Positions 20,385-32,300 are shown, numbered from the stretch's first letter. The stretch is 64,000 nt of DNA from Zizania palustris (GCA_019279435.1 JAAALK010000283.1:4154001-4218000); one strand, 5' to 3'. Program-made: numbers and translations. The notes: generated from the sequence alone by a model not told the origin.

Positions 20385-22464
20385 TGAGGAGCCATGCTGA
20401 ATAGCGTGGGCCTCATGGCTCTAGAAGTGATGAGTCATTGTCAACGATAGTCAACGAGGACTGAAGAAGAGAAGAGATCTGCTGTTTCATGGGCCGCGTG
20501 TGACTCAGGTACACGGGCAGCGAGCGACTGTCGGGCAGAGGAGGCTGCGAAGTCGGGCTGGCCCAATCCGGGTGCATGGGCCAGAAGCAGTAGAAGACCC
20601 ACTGGGCTGTTGACCAGGACTGACTCAGGTACACGGGCGGTGAGCGATTGCCGAGCTGAGAGAGCTGCGGAGTCGGGCCGGCCCAATCCGGGTACCTGGT
20701 GCAAAGCTGGTGGAGGCTTTGTCAGTTTCGGCGTAAAACTGACAACCGTTGATTCTGTATCCGACTGTCCAGAAGAGTAGCTTCCGGATATGTCATCTGT
20801 TACTCTAGGCCCACAGTCAGTCAGTTGTGTCTGTAAAAATACCTAAGGGCAGTAGAGTCTTTTTCTGTATTTTTGAGTCTGTAAAACCCTAAGGGGCTGG
20901 TAGAATATTCCTAGTGTTGGGCTGCCTATAAATAGCACCCCAATCCCTAGGGTTTGGACTACCCTTTGTGCTGAAATCAAATCCACCTTTTTGGGTCACT
21001 CCCTTCTCTCTCCTGTGTGCGCCGCCAGGGGCTTCCTCTCCCTGTTCTTGCATTCTTTTGGCTCAAATCTTTTGGATGCATTTAATCTTGGAACTCTGGT
21101 GAATTTATTGCTTGCATATTGTTTGGTTTGGGGAGTTATTGCCTTACCTACGGGCTGCTGAATTTATTCTTGAAGAGAAGCTTCTTCGGCTGGGTGTGTT
21201 CTTCACGGTGGTAGTACTAGTTCTTGCTGTTGCAAGTAGTACTGCTTCACTGTAGCTACAGTGTTCGGCTGCAGCTTTTCACCTTCTATCGCCCAGCTTT
21301 TTGATCGAAGCTGACAGTCTCTTTTGCCTTTTTCCTGGTGTGTCTGGCGAAGCTCGCTTCAGTGCGAAGCCCCTCAACTCCGTGAGGCAGGCTTCGATCG
21401 AACGTCTTTAAAAGACTTCGCTCAGACTTCGAACTTCGGTCTTTGTGTCTGAGTTGCTAGCTTCGAAGCTCCTCCTGTATGGACAGCATTGCATACTTCG
21501 AACTAGCATACTCCGAATCTATCTGTTCGAAGTGCACACTTCATTAGGTTTCGAAGTTTGGGTTCGAAGTTTGTCTGTTCTGATAGACTTCGCTTGGATT
21601 TCCTTGTGGCATGTCTGCCTTCGTTTCTCCTCTCGAAGTTTTCCCTTTTCGAAGATAGAGTGTAGGCTTCGGACTTGATTTTCTGTCACGTGACAGACTT
21701 CGCTCCTACGTTCGAAGGTTGTCTGTTTGTGTGCTCGAAGTTTTGTGTTCGAAGTTTCGTGTTCGAAGGTTTAGCTTCGAGGCTTTCGGTTCGAAGTACG
21801 TTCGAGGTCTTGTCTTCGAAGTACATACTTCGAAGCAGGCTCCGGCACCGTTTTACTTCGCTCCGAAGCTTGAGAGTCGAAGCTGTGTGCGAAGTCTTGC
21901 CTTCGAAGTGCATACTTCGAACCAAGCTTCGGCATTGTTTTACTTCGCTCCGAAGCTCGTGACTCGAAGTTGTGTTCGAAGTCTTGTCTTTGAAGTGCTT
22001 ACCTCGAACCAAGCTCCGACACTGTTTTTACTTCGCTCCGAAGTACACTTTGCTTCTTATCACTTCGAACTAGGCTAGACAGAGACACCTTCGGCATTTC
22101 GGACGGACTCCGTCACCAACCTCCGAAGCAGACCTCGGCGTGCGAAGGGGGCTTTGCCAAGTCCCGAACAGGAGACAACTTTGGACAGTAACTTCTCTTT
22201 TCTCTTTATACATACTTAGATCATTTCATTGAGAAGTATAGGCCTGTTACAACTTGTTTATCTGCCTAGTTGCACCTCTTTAGTTTTACACTGTTTATTA
22301 TCTGATGCTTCTAGGTTAGAAACCTTTAGACTTAGGCCTTCTGTTTATTTTCTGCTGCGTAGTATTTTTGAGGTGCGTTGGGTATTGGGAACAGGCCATT
22401 GATTCGAAAGAATTTTTAAGGCGCCCATTCACCCCCCCCTCTGGTCGCTACTTTCGGTCCTACA
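20385..22464 (+). repeat. B 5' LTR, 2080 bp
   Basis: TGAGGAGCCATG to TCCTACA. Inverted repeat GAGCCATG/CATGGCTC at 20389 and 20414. TGAGTCA at 20431 and TGACTCA at 20501 and 20621, the last two starting a 120-bp duplication. TATA at 20926-20936. From about 21400 it is packed with TTCGAAG, including an 87-bp tandem repeat at 21814-22060. Confidence 0.88.
21814..22060 (+). repeat. 87-bp tandem repeat in B LTR, about 2.8 copies
   Basis: Units start at 21814, 21901 and 21988 (C-T-T-[CT]-GAAGT). Each holds TTCGAA palindromes, ACTTCGCTCCGAAG and a short GC-rich spacer. The array is downstream of the TATA box, so in the transcribed R/U5 part. ORFs through it in several frames reflect the repeat and are not genes. 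Confidence 0.85.
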
Positions 22465-22466
22465 AG

Positions 22467-22478
22467 TGGTATCAGAGC
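22467..22478 (+). other. B primer binding site (initiator Met tRNA)
   Basis: TGGTATCAGAGC two bases after the LTR, matching the sites of D and C. Confidence 0.92.
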
Positions 22479-22529
22479 GAGGTTAGGGTTTTTCCATACC
22501 TTAACCGGTTCTAAACCCCAGTAGTGACT

Positions 22530-25280
22530 ATGACGTCTCCTGGCAAGGTCCCGTCCTTGGAAGCCTATGGCTATAATTATTGGAAGACTCGCATGCGAGC
22601 CTATCTCATGAGCCAGGGTTCGGACATATGGGACATTTGCGTTCACAGCACGTTTGTCATTCTGCCAGTCGCTGAGCACGGTACTGCTGGTATCATTGCT
22701 CAGCATCTGAGCAACAGTAAGGCTGTGAATATTTTGTTTTCTGGATTAGGTCCCACTGAGTTTGAGCGTGTGAGTCATCTCTCCACTGCGAGAGAGATCT
22801 GGGCTACCCTCAAGGCACACCATGAGGGAACAGCCCAGGTCAAGGCTCGGCTCTATCAGACCTACCGGCGTGAATATGAGAACTTCACACAGAAGCCGGG
22901 TGAATCTGTTGAAGCCTTGTTTGGTCGCTTTCAGTCGATCATTAACAAGCTTCGGGACAACAAGGCTGAGGGTGCTCAGTTAGTCTCAGATCATGAGCAG
23001 GCGCTCAAGGTTCTTCATACCTTGGACCCAAAGATCTGGGAGATCAAGGTATCATCTATCGTTGAGAGCACTTCTTACGATACCTTGACCATTTCTGAGT
23101 TATTTAGCAAGCTGAAGGCCACTGAGGTAGATATCCAGTTGAGATCAAATCTCACTGGCTCTGGATCAAAATCCCTGGCCCTTGCTACACCTTCTGTTGA
23201 TCCCTCTGCTGTGAGTTGTGCTGGGTTCTCTTTGATGTCTATCACTGAGGACCAGCTTGAGTTGTTGGGAGATGATGATTTGTGTCTCTTTAACAACCGG
23301 GTGCGTCGTGTCTATGATAAAAGAATGTTCAAAAGACACGGCACAAAATCCGGATGCTTTGAATGTGGTGATCCAGGACACTTCATCGCCGACTGCCCCA
23401 AGCGCAGTGGATACAAGAAGGGCACCGGCAGCAGCTTCCACGACTCCGGCAAGCATGAGAGCCCCTCCTTCAACAAGGGCAAGCCGAAGACTCGGTTCTT
23501 CAAGAAAGCCCTGAAGGACTACCGGCGAGAGAACAAGAAGCGCGACAAGGCCTTCTTCGCCGAGATGGAGAAGAGCTACTCCAAGAGATCCACGTCTTCT
23601 TCCTCTTCATCGAGCTCAAGTGATGAGGAGATTACCATCAAGAAGGGGAAGGACAAGGATGATCCGGCGGGCCTCTGCTTCATGGCTTTCGGAGACAAGC
23701 CGAAGAGCCGCACACACCAGCGCCGAAGATCCCGCAAGAGCTTCTGCTCCATGGCTCTTGGGGATAGAGAAGAAAAAAGCTCCTCCGACGACTCCGACGA
23801 CGACGATAGCAAGGTATCATCTTATGAGCGCGAAATTGTCGATTTACTTGAGAGCAATCGTCAGGAGTTAAAATATCGGGAGAAACTGCTTAGGGGGGCT
23901 AAGAAAAGGATAGATGAGTTAGAGAGTGAGCTTGCCGTGGCCAACGGTAGGATTGAGAGTCTATCCTCTGCCCCTTGCTTGGGTGATAGCAGTGAGTGCC
24001 CGAAGTGCGAGGTGCTTCTGTGTGACCTGTCGACTCTAAAGTCCAGGTACACAGAAAGGGTTGATGAGAGGGACGCTTTGGCCACTGAGCTTGAAAGCGC
24101 TCAGCTGGAGCTGAAAGATGCTCAAGCCACTGTCGTCGCACCCTGTGTTGATTGCCCATCTCATCTAGCTGCCTTAGCTGAGCTGAAATCCAAGGGCAAT
24201 GAGCATTCGGGTGATTTGGAGAGGTTGAGAGCTGAGCTTGCCCAGACTAGGCTAGAGCTTGAGACACTGTCAGTTCCACCCACTGTTTGTGAGAACTGTC
24301 TGTCTCTTAGAATGGAGTTGATTAAGCTAAAAGCCGGAAAGTCTGTCCAAGTAGAGAGTGAGTGTGAGACCTGCTTGTCTCAGGTGGAGGTTCTAGCTTC
24401 CTTGAGAGAGGAGCTAGCAGATTCTCAGAATGAGAACTTTTACCTCCGTTCTATCCTGAGTTGGATTAGTGCCAGAGAGCCACAGCTTGGCATGATAATC
24501 CAGCAGTTCAAGAGACAGGATGGGTTTGGGGTAGGTTACACCTACACCAAGGCTGACTTTGAGAGTGCCCTCAGCCGGGCAGTGGAGTGGAGTAAAATGA
24601 CTCCAGAGCAGAGGTATCCCAAGACTCACTCCACTGAGACCTCCCAGGCTTGTCAGCCCAAGGATGGAGTGATCCATGAACCACCCAAAGCTCCACCCAA
24701 GAAGCCTATCTGGGTTCCTAAGCCCAAACACCTCCACTCTTCTCTAGACTCTCTTCCTGGACCCTCTCAGCCCAAGAAGACCACACCAAACACTACCAAG
24801 CCCAAGAATCCCAAGCCTCAACCACATCCCAAGAAGCCTACCTATCATTGTGAGTTTTGTCAGAGAGACGGGCATCTTGCGGAGTTTTGCTTCAGGAGGA
24901 AGCGGGTTGAGAGAGCAGAGAGGGCTCGTAGTGATCAGGTGCAGTTCTACCAGCAGGGTGGTAGACTGCGTGTTCCTCGGCACGGGGAGAGGCTAGAGGC
25001 CAGGCCGCGTCGTGTAGGTGGTGGTAGAGGAGACGGTTTTCCTACCCGTGCTCCAGTAGGTGGTGTTCGTTCCGGCAGAGTTCCAGACCGAGTTGGCTAC
25101 GGTTCTGGACCTCGTGGCCGTAGGGTTAGGAAGAACCATGGACCGCGTTTTGAGCCGCGTTTTGGTCCAAACTCTTTTGATGGTTTTCGCTTTCCATCTT
25201 TTGAGCAGATGGCTCGACACTGGTTTAGCTCTTTTGCTAAACCTAGTGCCGGACCATTTGCTCCCACTTACAGACATTGA
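22530..25280 (+). CDS. gag: B Gag, 916 aa, intact
   Basis: The ATG at 22530 is chosen because D and C share it and its context. N-terminal copia Gag region with YWKTRM, then a UBN2-like part. CCHC zinc knuckle CFECGDPGHFIADC at about 23352-23395. A run of nine serines before an acidic patch. A long Glu/Lys/Leu-rich middle segment, likely coiled coil. A Pro/Lys-rich linker. A second CCHC-like finger, CEFCQRDGHLAEFC (about 24850-24893). An Arg/Gly-rich C-terminus suited to RNA binding. Long Gag proteins are typical of the SIRE/Maximus lineage. The stop TGA at 25278-25280 overlaps the start of pol by four bases. It forms the virus-like particle in the cytoplasm and binds RNA. Confidence 0.92.
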   Translation: MTSPGKVPSLEAYGYNYWKTRMRAYLMSQGSDIWDICVHSTFVILPVAEHGTAGIIAQHLSNSKAVNILFSGLGPTEFERVSHLSTAREIWATLKAHHEGTAQVKARLYQTYRREYENFTQKPGESVEALFGRFQSIINKLRDNKAEGAQLVSDHEQALKVLHTLDPKIWEIKVSSIVESTSYDTLTISELFSKLKATEVDIQLRSNLTGSGSKSLALATPSVDPSAVSCAGFSLMSITEDQLELLGDDDLCLFNNRVRRVYDKRMFKRHGTKSGCFECGDPGHFIADCPKRSGYKKGTGSSFHDSGKHESPSFNKGKPKTRFFKKALKDYRRENKKRDKAFFAEMEKSYSKRSTSSSSSSSSSDEEITIKKGKDKDDPAGLCFMAFGDKPKSRTHQRRRSRKSFCSMALGDREEKSSSDDSDDDDSKVSSYEREIVDLLESNRQELKYREKLLRGAKKRIDELESELAVANGRIESLSSAPCLGDSSECPKCEVLLCDLSTLKSRYTERVDERDALATELESAQLELKDAQATVVAPCVDCPSHLAALAELKSKGNEHSGDLERLRAELAQTRLELETLSVPPTVCENCLSLRMELIKLKAGKSVQVESECETCLSQVEVLASLREELADSQNENFYLRSILSWISAREPQLGMIIQQFKRQDGFGVGYTYTKADFESALSRAVEWSKMTPEQRYPKTHSTETSQACQPKDGVIHEPPKAPPKKPIWVPKPKHLHSSLDSLPGPSQPKKTTPNTTKPKNPKPQPHPKKPTYHCEFCQRDGHLAEFCFRRKRVERAERARSDQVQFYQQGGRLRVPRHGERLEARPRRVGGGRGDGFPTRAPVGGVRSGRVPDRVGYGSGPRGRRVRKNHGPRFEPRFGPNSFDGFRFPSFEQMARHWFSSFAKPSAGPFAPTYRH

Positions 25281-28200
25281 TTGTGCAGGACCGGGGACTG
25301 GAGGATGTTTGGATCATGGACTCAGGATGCTCTCGCCACATGACGGGACATCGCAGATGGTTCTCCAGTCTCACTCCCCCGAGCTCCAAAGAGTACATTA
25401 CATTCGGGAACAGCGGTCAAGGGAAAGTAAGTGGCATAGGCTCAATCAGCATCTCAGACCATTTCTCTTTAAAGAATGTTGCTTTGGTTAAAAATCTGAA
25501 CTTTAATTTAATCTCTGTGTCGCAACTTCTTGAGGATGGTTTGGAAGTGTGTTTTAAGAAGGGAAATTCTTCTGTGATTGATTCTAGAGGGTCTTTGGTT
25601 TGTCAGATTTTACCCTTCGGTAAAGTTTTTCGAATTGACTTCTCTAGTTCTTTTGGCCCTTCTCGCTGTTTGATTGCTGGATCTTCTTCTGAGCTCTGGA
25701 AGTGGCATAGGAGGTTAGGTCATTTGAGTTTTGATCTGCTAGTCAGGTTAAGCTCTATGGACCTCATCCGAGGATTGCCCAAGCTTAAAATGGAGAAGGA
25801 TCTAGTTTGTCATCCCTGTCGTCATGGGAAAATGGTTGCCGCTTCTCATTCACCTGTGACTCAGGTGATGACTTCGTATCCAGGCGAGCTTTTGCATTTG
25901 GACACTGTAGGTCCAGCTCGGGTACGCTCAGTCGGTGGGAAGTGGTATGCACTTGTGATTGTTGACGACTTTTCTCGTTTCTCGTGGGTTTTCTTTTTGG
26001 AGTCTAAGGATGAAACTTTTCAATTTGTCCATGACCTGGTTTTGAAGCTGAAGAATGAGAACAATGGTCGGATGCGAGCAATTCGCTCTGACAACGGCTC
26101 TGAGTTCAAGAACTCTCAGTTCGTCAGCTTCTGTGGTGATCAGGGTCTGGACCATCAGTTTTCTTCTCCTTACACTCCCCCACAGAACGGCGTTGTGGAA
26201 CGAAAGAACCGCACGCTAGTTGAGATGGCCAGGACGATGCTCGATGAGCACAGGACTCCTAGGCGTTTTTTGGGCTGAAGCCATGAACACGGCTTGCTAT
26301 CTGGCCAATCGCATTTTTCTTAGAGCTTACATTGGTAAGACATCATATGAGTTGCGGTTTGGCAGACAGCCCAAGGTGAGCCACTTGCGAGCGTTTGGCT
26401 GCAAGTGCTTTGTGCTCAAAAGGGAGGGCATTTGGACAAATTTGAGTCTCGTTGCTGGGATGGTGTTTTTCTTGGTTATGCATTGCATTCTCGAGGCTTC
26501 CGTGTTTGGAACCTCGAATCCCAGCTGCTTGTCGAGACGTGTGAAGTTTCATTTGATGAGTCCTTGCCTTCTTTGACTCCTTCTTTTGAGCTTTCTAGTG
26601 ATGATGAGCTCGGAGAATCCATCTTCGAGGAAGATGAGGATACTCCAGCTGCTGTTGAGGGCGGGCCTTCTGCATCCCCCGCAGAGCCCACACCTTCTGT
26701 GACTTCGACTGATGATGAGGGCGGACCTCTGATCACTTCTTCCACTTCGATCGAGCCCCCTCAGTCGAGTCCAGAGTTGCCAGCTGCTGACTCCGGTGAG
26801 GTGACTTCAGATCACCAGGGAACCCGAGCAGTTCAGCGTGACCACCCCTCAGAGCTCATCATTGGTGATTTAACTGAAAGGACTTTGCGTTCTTCTGCCT
26901 CTCTCGCTGTGTTTGCTGAATCTGCATTTGTTGCATCTTTTGAGCCCAGAGACATTTCTCATGCTCTCTCTGATTCTAATTGGATTAATGCCATGCAAGA
27001 AGAGCTTGAGAATTTTGTCCGCAATCGGGTTTGGACATTAGTGGAGCCGCCACCAGGATGCAACCCCATAGGCACCAAGTGGGTATTCAAGAACAAACAA
27101 GGTGAAGATGGGGTTGTGGTGCGCAACAAGGCTCGACTAGTCGCCCAGGGTTATTGCCAGAAGGAAGGTATTGACTTTGAAGAAACCTTCGCTCCTGTGG
27201 CCCGTCTTGAGTCCATTCGTATTCTTCTAGCTTTTGCCGTTTCAAAGGGTTTTAAGCTTTTTCAAATGGACGTTAAGAGTGCTTTTCTGAACGGGTTCAT
27301 AGAGGAGGAGGTATATGTTAGGCAACCCCCCGGTTTTGAGAACCCCAAGTTTCCTCGACATGTTTTTAAGTTGCATAAAGCTTTATACGGGTTGAAGCAA
27401 GCCCCCAGGGCTTGGTATGACCGGTTGAAGCAATTTTTGTTGGGGAAGGGCTTTGTGATGGGTTCTGTGGACAAAACTCTTTTCTTGCTCAGAGATGCTT
27501 CAGATTTTTTAGTTGCTCAGATTTACGTGGACGATATTATCTTTGGCGGTACTACTGATTCTCTTGTGTCCAAGTTTTCTGAGCAGATGCACAGTGAGTT
27601 TGAGATGAGCCTCATGGGTGAGCTTAAGTACTTTTTAGGGCTCCAGATCAAGCAGACCAAGGACGGCACCTTCATCCACCAAGGTAAGTATACTCGTGAC
27701 ATGCTTAAGAAATTTGACTTTGGTGGTGAATTGAAGCCGCAGATGACCCCGATGGGTACTTCTGGTGGTTTGGACAAGGACGAGAGCGGTGTCAAGGTCA
27801 ATGAGAGAGAATTTCGAGGGATGATCGGTTCGCTGCTGTACTTGACAGCAACAAGACCAAACATACAGTTCGCCGTGGGACTTTGCGCGCGTTTTCAGTC
27901 TTCACCACGCGCGTCTCACCGGCAGGCTGTCAAGCGCATTTTCAGGTATCTCACCTATGCGCCTGATCTTGGTCTTTATTATTCAGCATCATCATCTCTT
28001 GATTTATCTGGCTTTTCGGACGCTGACTTTGGTGGGTGCCGGTTGGATCGCAAGTCGACTTCCGGTACTTGCCAGTTTCTTGGTTCTTCCCTTGTATCTT
28101 GGTCTTCTCGAAAGCAATCTGGAGTTGCTCTTTCGACCACAGAGGCTGAGTATGTAGCTGCTGCTAGCTGCTGCTCACAGATGGTTTGGATGATTTCCAC

Positions 28201-28474
28201 TCTACGAGACTTTGGGTTATTCTTTCCTACCAGGGTTCCATTGTTTTGCGATAGCACTAGTGCTATTAGTGTAGGGAAAAACCCGTGTCTTCATTCAAAA
28301 ACCAAACATATTGATGTGCGCTTTCACTTCTTACGGGATCAATATGAGAAAGGAGTCATTGACCTTATTCATGTTGATACCCATCATCAGTTGGCTGACA
28401 TTTTCACCAAACCCCTAGATCAATCTACCTTTGAGCGTTTACGAGGGGATTTGGGTGTTGTGTATCCTTTCTAG
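25277..28474 (+). pseudogene. pol: B Pol (protease, integrase, RT, RNase H), two frameshifts
   Basis: Pol lies in the -1 frame relative to gag and begins at the gag stop. Protease D-S-G (MDSGCSRH, about 25315). Integrase zinc finger (H-H-C-C, about 25698-25830) and D-D-E core (VDDFSRF near 25965, SDNGSEF near 26090, VVERKNR near 26200). An acidic, Ser/Pro-rich linker. RT with YVDD (27523-27534). RNase H to the stop at 28472-28474. One extra T in a T run at about 26262-26270 shifts the frame, and loss of one base near 26418 restores it, so about 50 residues after the integrase core are read out of frame. Catalytic residues are otherwise present. How pol is expressed (frameshift or other recoding) is not visible; I see no classical slippery heptamer at the overlap. 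Confidence 0.9.
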
Positions 28475-29063
28475 GATATTTTGCGTCAGTTTTCTTTCTT
28501 CTTTACTCTTCTCTTGAGTCCTTTTGTGTGTGTTCATATCTTGCATATTCACGTATCACACTTTAGAGATGCTTCTGTTATATGATTGAACTGCTTTACT
28601 TAGTCTAGCGGGGTACATGCTTTTGTTTACATGTCGATGATCATGCTTTGATTCAGTTCACTTGATATACCTGATATCTGTCATGTGCATGGCTTTTACG
28701 CTTTCAACTTGAAAAATGATCACATGCTTCTGGTAACTAGCATGCGTAGGCTGAGTGTTTTTGCTATCTGTTTACATGCCTTGTAGCCCAGTTCATCACA
28801 TAGATGCAGATATGCAACTTGGACATCTTTATGCTTTAACATGGAAAATGTGCTATCAAATGCTAAAACTCAAAAATGCATGAAATTCCATTCCTTTTTA
28901 TGCTTAAATCGAAAAGATCCAAGTGGGTTTGCTTTGTCGCATTATATTGTTCTGGATTGCTTACCATAGCACTTTGGTATGAACTAGGACAGTATAGTGT
29001 ATGCCGAGACCAATGTCTTAAGCTTCTGATGGTCCAATTTGGCCTAGGCTTGACTTGGTCGGT
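28475..29063 (+). other. B 3' untranslated region up to the gap
   Basis: AT-rich, no ORF, homologous to 10603-11190 of A. The polypurine tract and the 3' LTR should follow, but the sequence runs into Ns. Confidence 0.8.
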
Positions 29064-29163
29064 NNNNNNNNNNNNNNNNNNNNNNNNNNNNNNNNNNNNN
29101 NNNNNNNNNNNNNNNNNNNNNNNNNNNNNNNNNNNNNNNNNNNNNNNNNNNNNNNNNNNNNNN
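29064..29163. other. Assembly gap (100 N)
   Basis: Exactly 100 unknown bases, the usual placeholder for a gap of unknown size. It lies between two copia elements in tail-to-tail orientation, both lacking their 3' LTR. At least five unfinished element ends point into it. Confidence 0.98.
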
Positions 29164-29390
29164 TAAAAGCCATGCATATGACAGATATCAGACTTATCAA
29201 GCGAACTGAGACAGGACATGATCATTGACAAGTAATCAAAAGCATGTACCAGCTAGAATAAGTAAAGCAGTTCAATCATATAACAGAAGCAAGCTCAAAA
29301 GTGTGATATGTGAATATGCAAGATATGAACACACACACAAAAAAGACTCAAGAAAAGAGTAAAGAAGAAAGAAAACTGACGCAAAATATC

Positions 29391-32300
29391 CTAAAAGGAT
29401 ACACAACACCCAATCCCCTCGTAAACGCTCAAATGTAGACTGATCTAGGGGTTTGGGTGAAAATATCAGCCATCTGATGATGGGTATCAACATGAACAAG
29501 GTCAATGACACCTTTCTCATATTGATCCCGCAAGAAGTGAAAGCGCACATCAATATGTTTGGTTTTTGAATGGAGACACGGGTTTTTCCCTACACTAATA
29601 GCACTCGTGCTGTCGCAAAACAATGGAACTCTGGTAGGAAAGAACAACCCAAAATCTCGTAGAGTGGAAATCATCCAAACCAACTGTGAGCAGCAGCTAG
29701 CAGCAGCTACGTACTCAGCCTCTGTGGTCGAAAGATCAACTCCAGATTGCTTTCGAGAAGACCAAGATACAAGAGAAGAACCAAGAAACTGGCAAGTACC
29801 GGAAGTCGACTTGCGATCCAACCGGCACCCACCAAAATCGGCATCTGAAAATCCAGATAAATCGAGAGAAGATGATGCTGAATAGAAAAGACCAAGATCG
29901 GGCGCATAAGTAAGATACCTGAAGATACGCTTGACAGCTTGCCGATGAGACGCACGTGGTGAAGACTGGAAGCGCGCGCACAGTTCTACGGCGAACTGTA
30001 TATCTGGCCTCGTCGCCGTCAAGTATAGTAGCGAACCGATCATCCCTCGAAACTCCCTTTCATTGACCTTGACGCCGCTCTCATCCTTGTCCAGACCCCC
30101 AGAAGTGCCCATCGGGGTCATTTGCGGCTTCAATTCACCACCAAAGTCAAATTTCTTAAGCATGTCGCGAGTGTACTTACCTTGGTGGATGAAGGTGCCG
30201 TCCTTGGTCTGCTTGATCTGGAGCCCTAAGAAGTACTTGAGCTCACCCATGAGGCTCATCTCAAACTCACTGTGCATCTGCTCAGAGAACTTGGACACAA
30301 GAGAATCAGTAGTACCGCCAAAAATAATATCGTCCACGTAAATCTGAGCAACTAAGAAGTCTGAAGCAACTCTGAGTAAAAAAAGGGTTTTGTCCACAGA
30401 ACGCATCACAAAGCCCTTCCCCAACAAAAATTGCTTTAACCGGTCATACCAAGACCTGGGGGCTTGCTTCAACCCGTATAAAGCTTTGTGCAACTTAAAA
30501 ACATGTCGAGGAAACTTAGGGTTCTCAAAACCGGGGGGTTGCCTAACATAAACCTCCTCTTCTATGTACCCGTTCAGAAAAGCACTCTTAACATCCATTT
30601 GAAAAAGCTTAAAACCCTTCGAAACGACAAAAGCTAGAAGAATACGAATGGACTCAAGACGGGCAACAGGAGCGAAGGTTTCTTCAAAGTCAATACCTTC
30701 CTTCTGGCAATAACCCTGGGCAACTAGTCGAGCCTTGTTGCGCACCACAACCCCATCTTCACCTTGTTTGTTCTTGAATACCCACTTGGTGCCTATGGGG
30801 TTGCATCCAGGTGGCGGCTCAACTAGTGTCCAAACCCGATTGCGGACAAAATTCTCAAGCTCTTCTTGCATATCATTAATCCAATTTGAATCAGAGAGAG
30901 CATGAGAAACGTCTCTGGGCTCAAAAGATGCAACAAACGCAGATTCAGCAAACACAGCAAGAGAGGCAGAAGAACGCAAAGTTCTCTCAGACAAATCACC
31001 AATGATGAGCTCTGAGGGATGGTCACGCTGAACTGCTCGGGTTCCTTGGTGATCTGAAGTCACCTCACCGGAGTCAGCAGCAGGCACTTCTGGACTCAAC
31101 TGAGGGGGCTCGATCGAAGTGGAAGAAGTGATCAGAGGTCCGCCCTCATCCTCAGTCGAAGTCTCAGAATGTGTGGGCTCTGCCGGGGGTGCAGAAGGCC
31201 CACCCTCATCAGCAGCTGGAGTATCCTCATCTTCCTCGAAGATGGACTCTCTGAGCTCATCATCACCAGAAAGCTCAAAAGAAGGGGTCAAAGAAGGCAA
31301 GGACTCATCAAATGAAACCTCACAAGTCTCGACAAGCAACTGGGATTCAAGGTTCCAAACACGAAAACCTCGTGAATGCAAAGCATAACCAAGAAAAACA
31401 CCATCCCAGCAACGAGACTCAAACTTGTCCAAATGCCCTCCCTTCTTGAGCACAAAGCACTTGCAGCCAAACGCTCGCAAGTGGCTCACCTTGGGCTGTC
31501 TGCCAAACCGCAGTTCATATGATGTCTTACCAAGGTAAGCTCTAAGAAAGATGCGGTTGGCCAGATAGCAAGCCGTGTTCATGGCTTCAGCCCAAAAACG
31601 CCTAGGAGTCCTGTGCTCATCGAGCATCGTCCTGGCCATCTCGACTAGCGTGCGGATTTTTCGTTCCACAACGCCATTCTGTGGGGGAGTGTAAGGAGAA
31701 GAAAACTGATGGTCCAGACCCTGATCACTACAAAAGCTGACGAACTGAGAGTTCTTGAACTCAAAGCCGTTGTCGGAGCGAATTGCTCGCATCCGACCAT
31801 TGTTCTCATTCTTCAGCTTTAAAATCAGGTCATGAACAAATTGAAAAGTTTCATCCTTAGACTCCAAAAATAAAACCCACGACAATCGAGAAAAGTCGTC
31901 AACAATGACAAGTGCGTACCACTTCCCACCGACTGAGCGTACCCGAGCTAGACCTACAGTGTCCAAATGTAAAAGCTCGCCCGGATATGAAGTCATCACC
32001 TGAGTCACAGGTGAGTGAGAAGCGGCAACCATTTTCCCATGACGACAGGGATGACAAACTAAATCCTTCTCCATCTTAAGCTTGGGCAATCCTCGGATGA
32101 GGTCCATAGAGCTCAACCTGACTAGCAGATCAAAACTCAAATGACCTAACCTCCTATGCCACTTCCAGAGCTCAGAGGAGGATCCAGCAATCAAACAGCG
32201 AGAAGGGCCAAAAGAACTAGAGAAGTCAATTCGAAAAACTTTACCGAATGGTAAGATCTGGCAAATCAAAGACCCTCTAGAATCAACCACAGAAGAATTG

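Larger units (their letters stand above)
20385..29063 (+). mobile_element. Element B: SIRE-type copia, nearly complete, 3' LTR lost in the gap
   Basis: A 5' LTR (20385-22464), PBS, gag, pol and 589 bp of 3' untranslated region, then the N-gap. It is inserted into LTR F; GTGGG (20380-20384) is the expected target duplication. It is the best preserved copia copy: gag is intact and pol has two compensating frameshifts. It is very similar to C, which faces it across the gap. Confidence 0.9.

Noticed and set aside
21675..22078. Overlapping Cys/Phe/Arg-rich ORFs in LTR B on both strands
   Set aside because: Frames opened by the 87-bp TTCGAAG repeat; not shared as an ORF by D.
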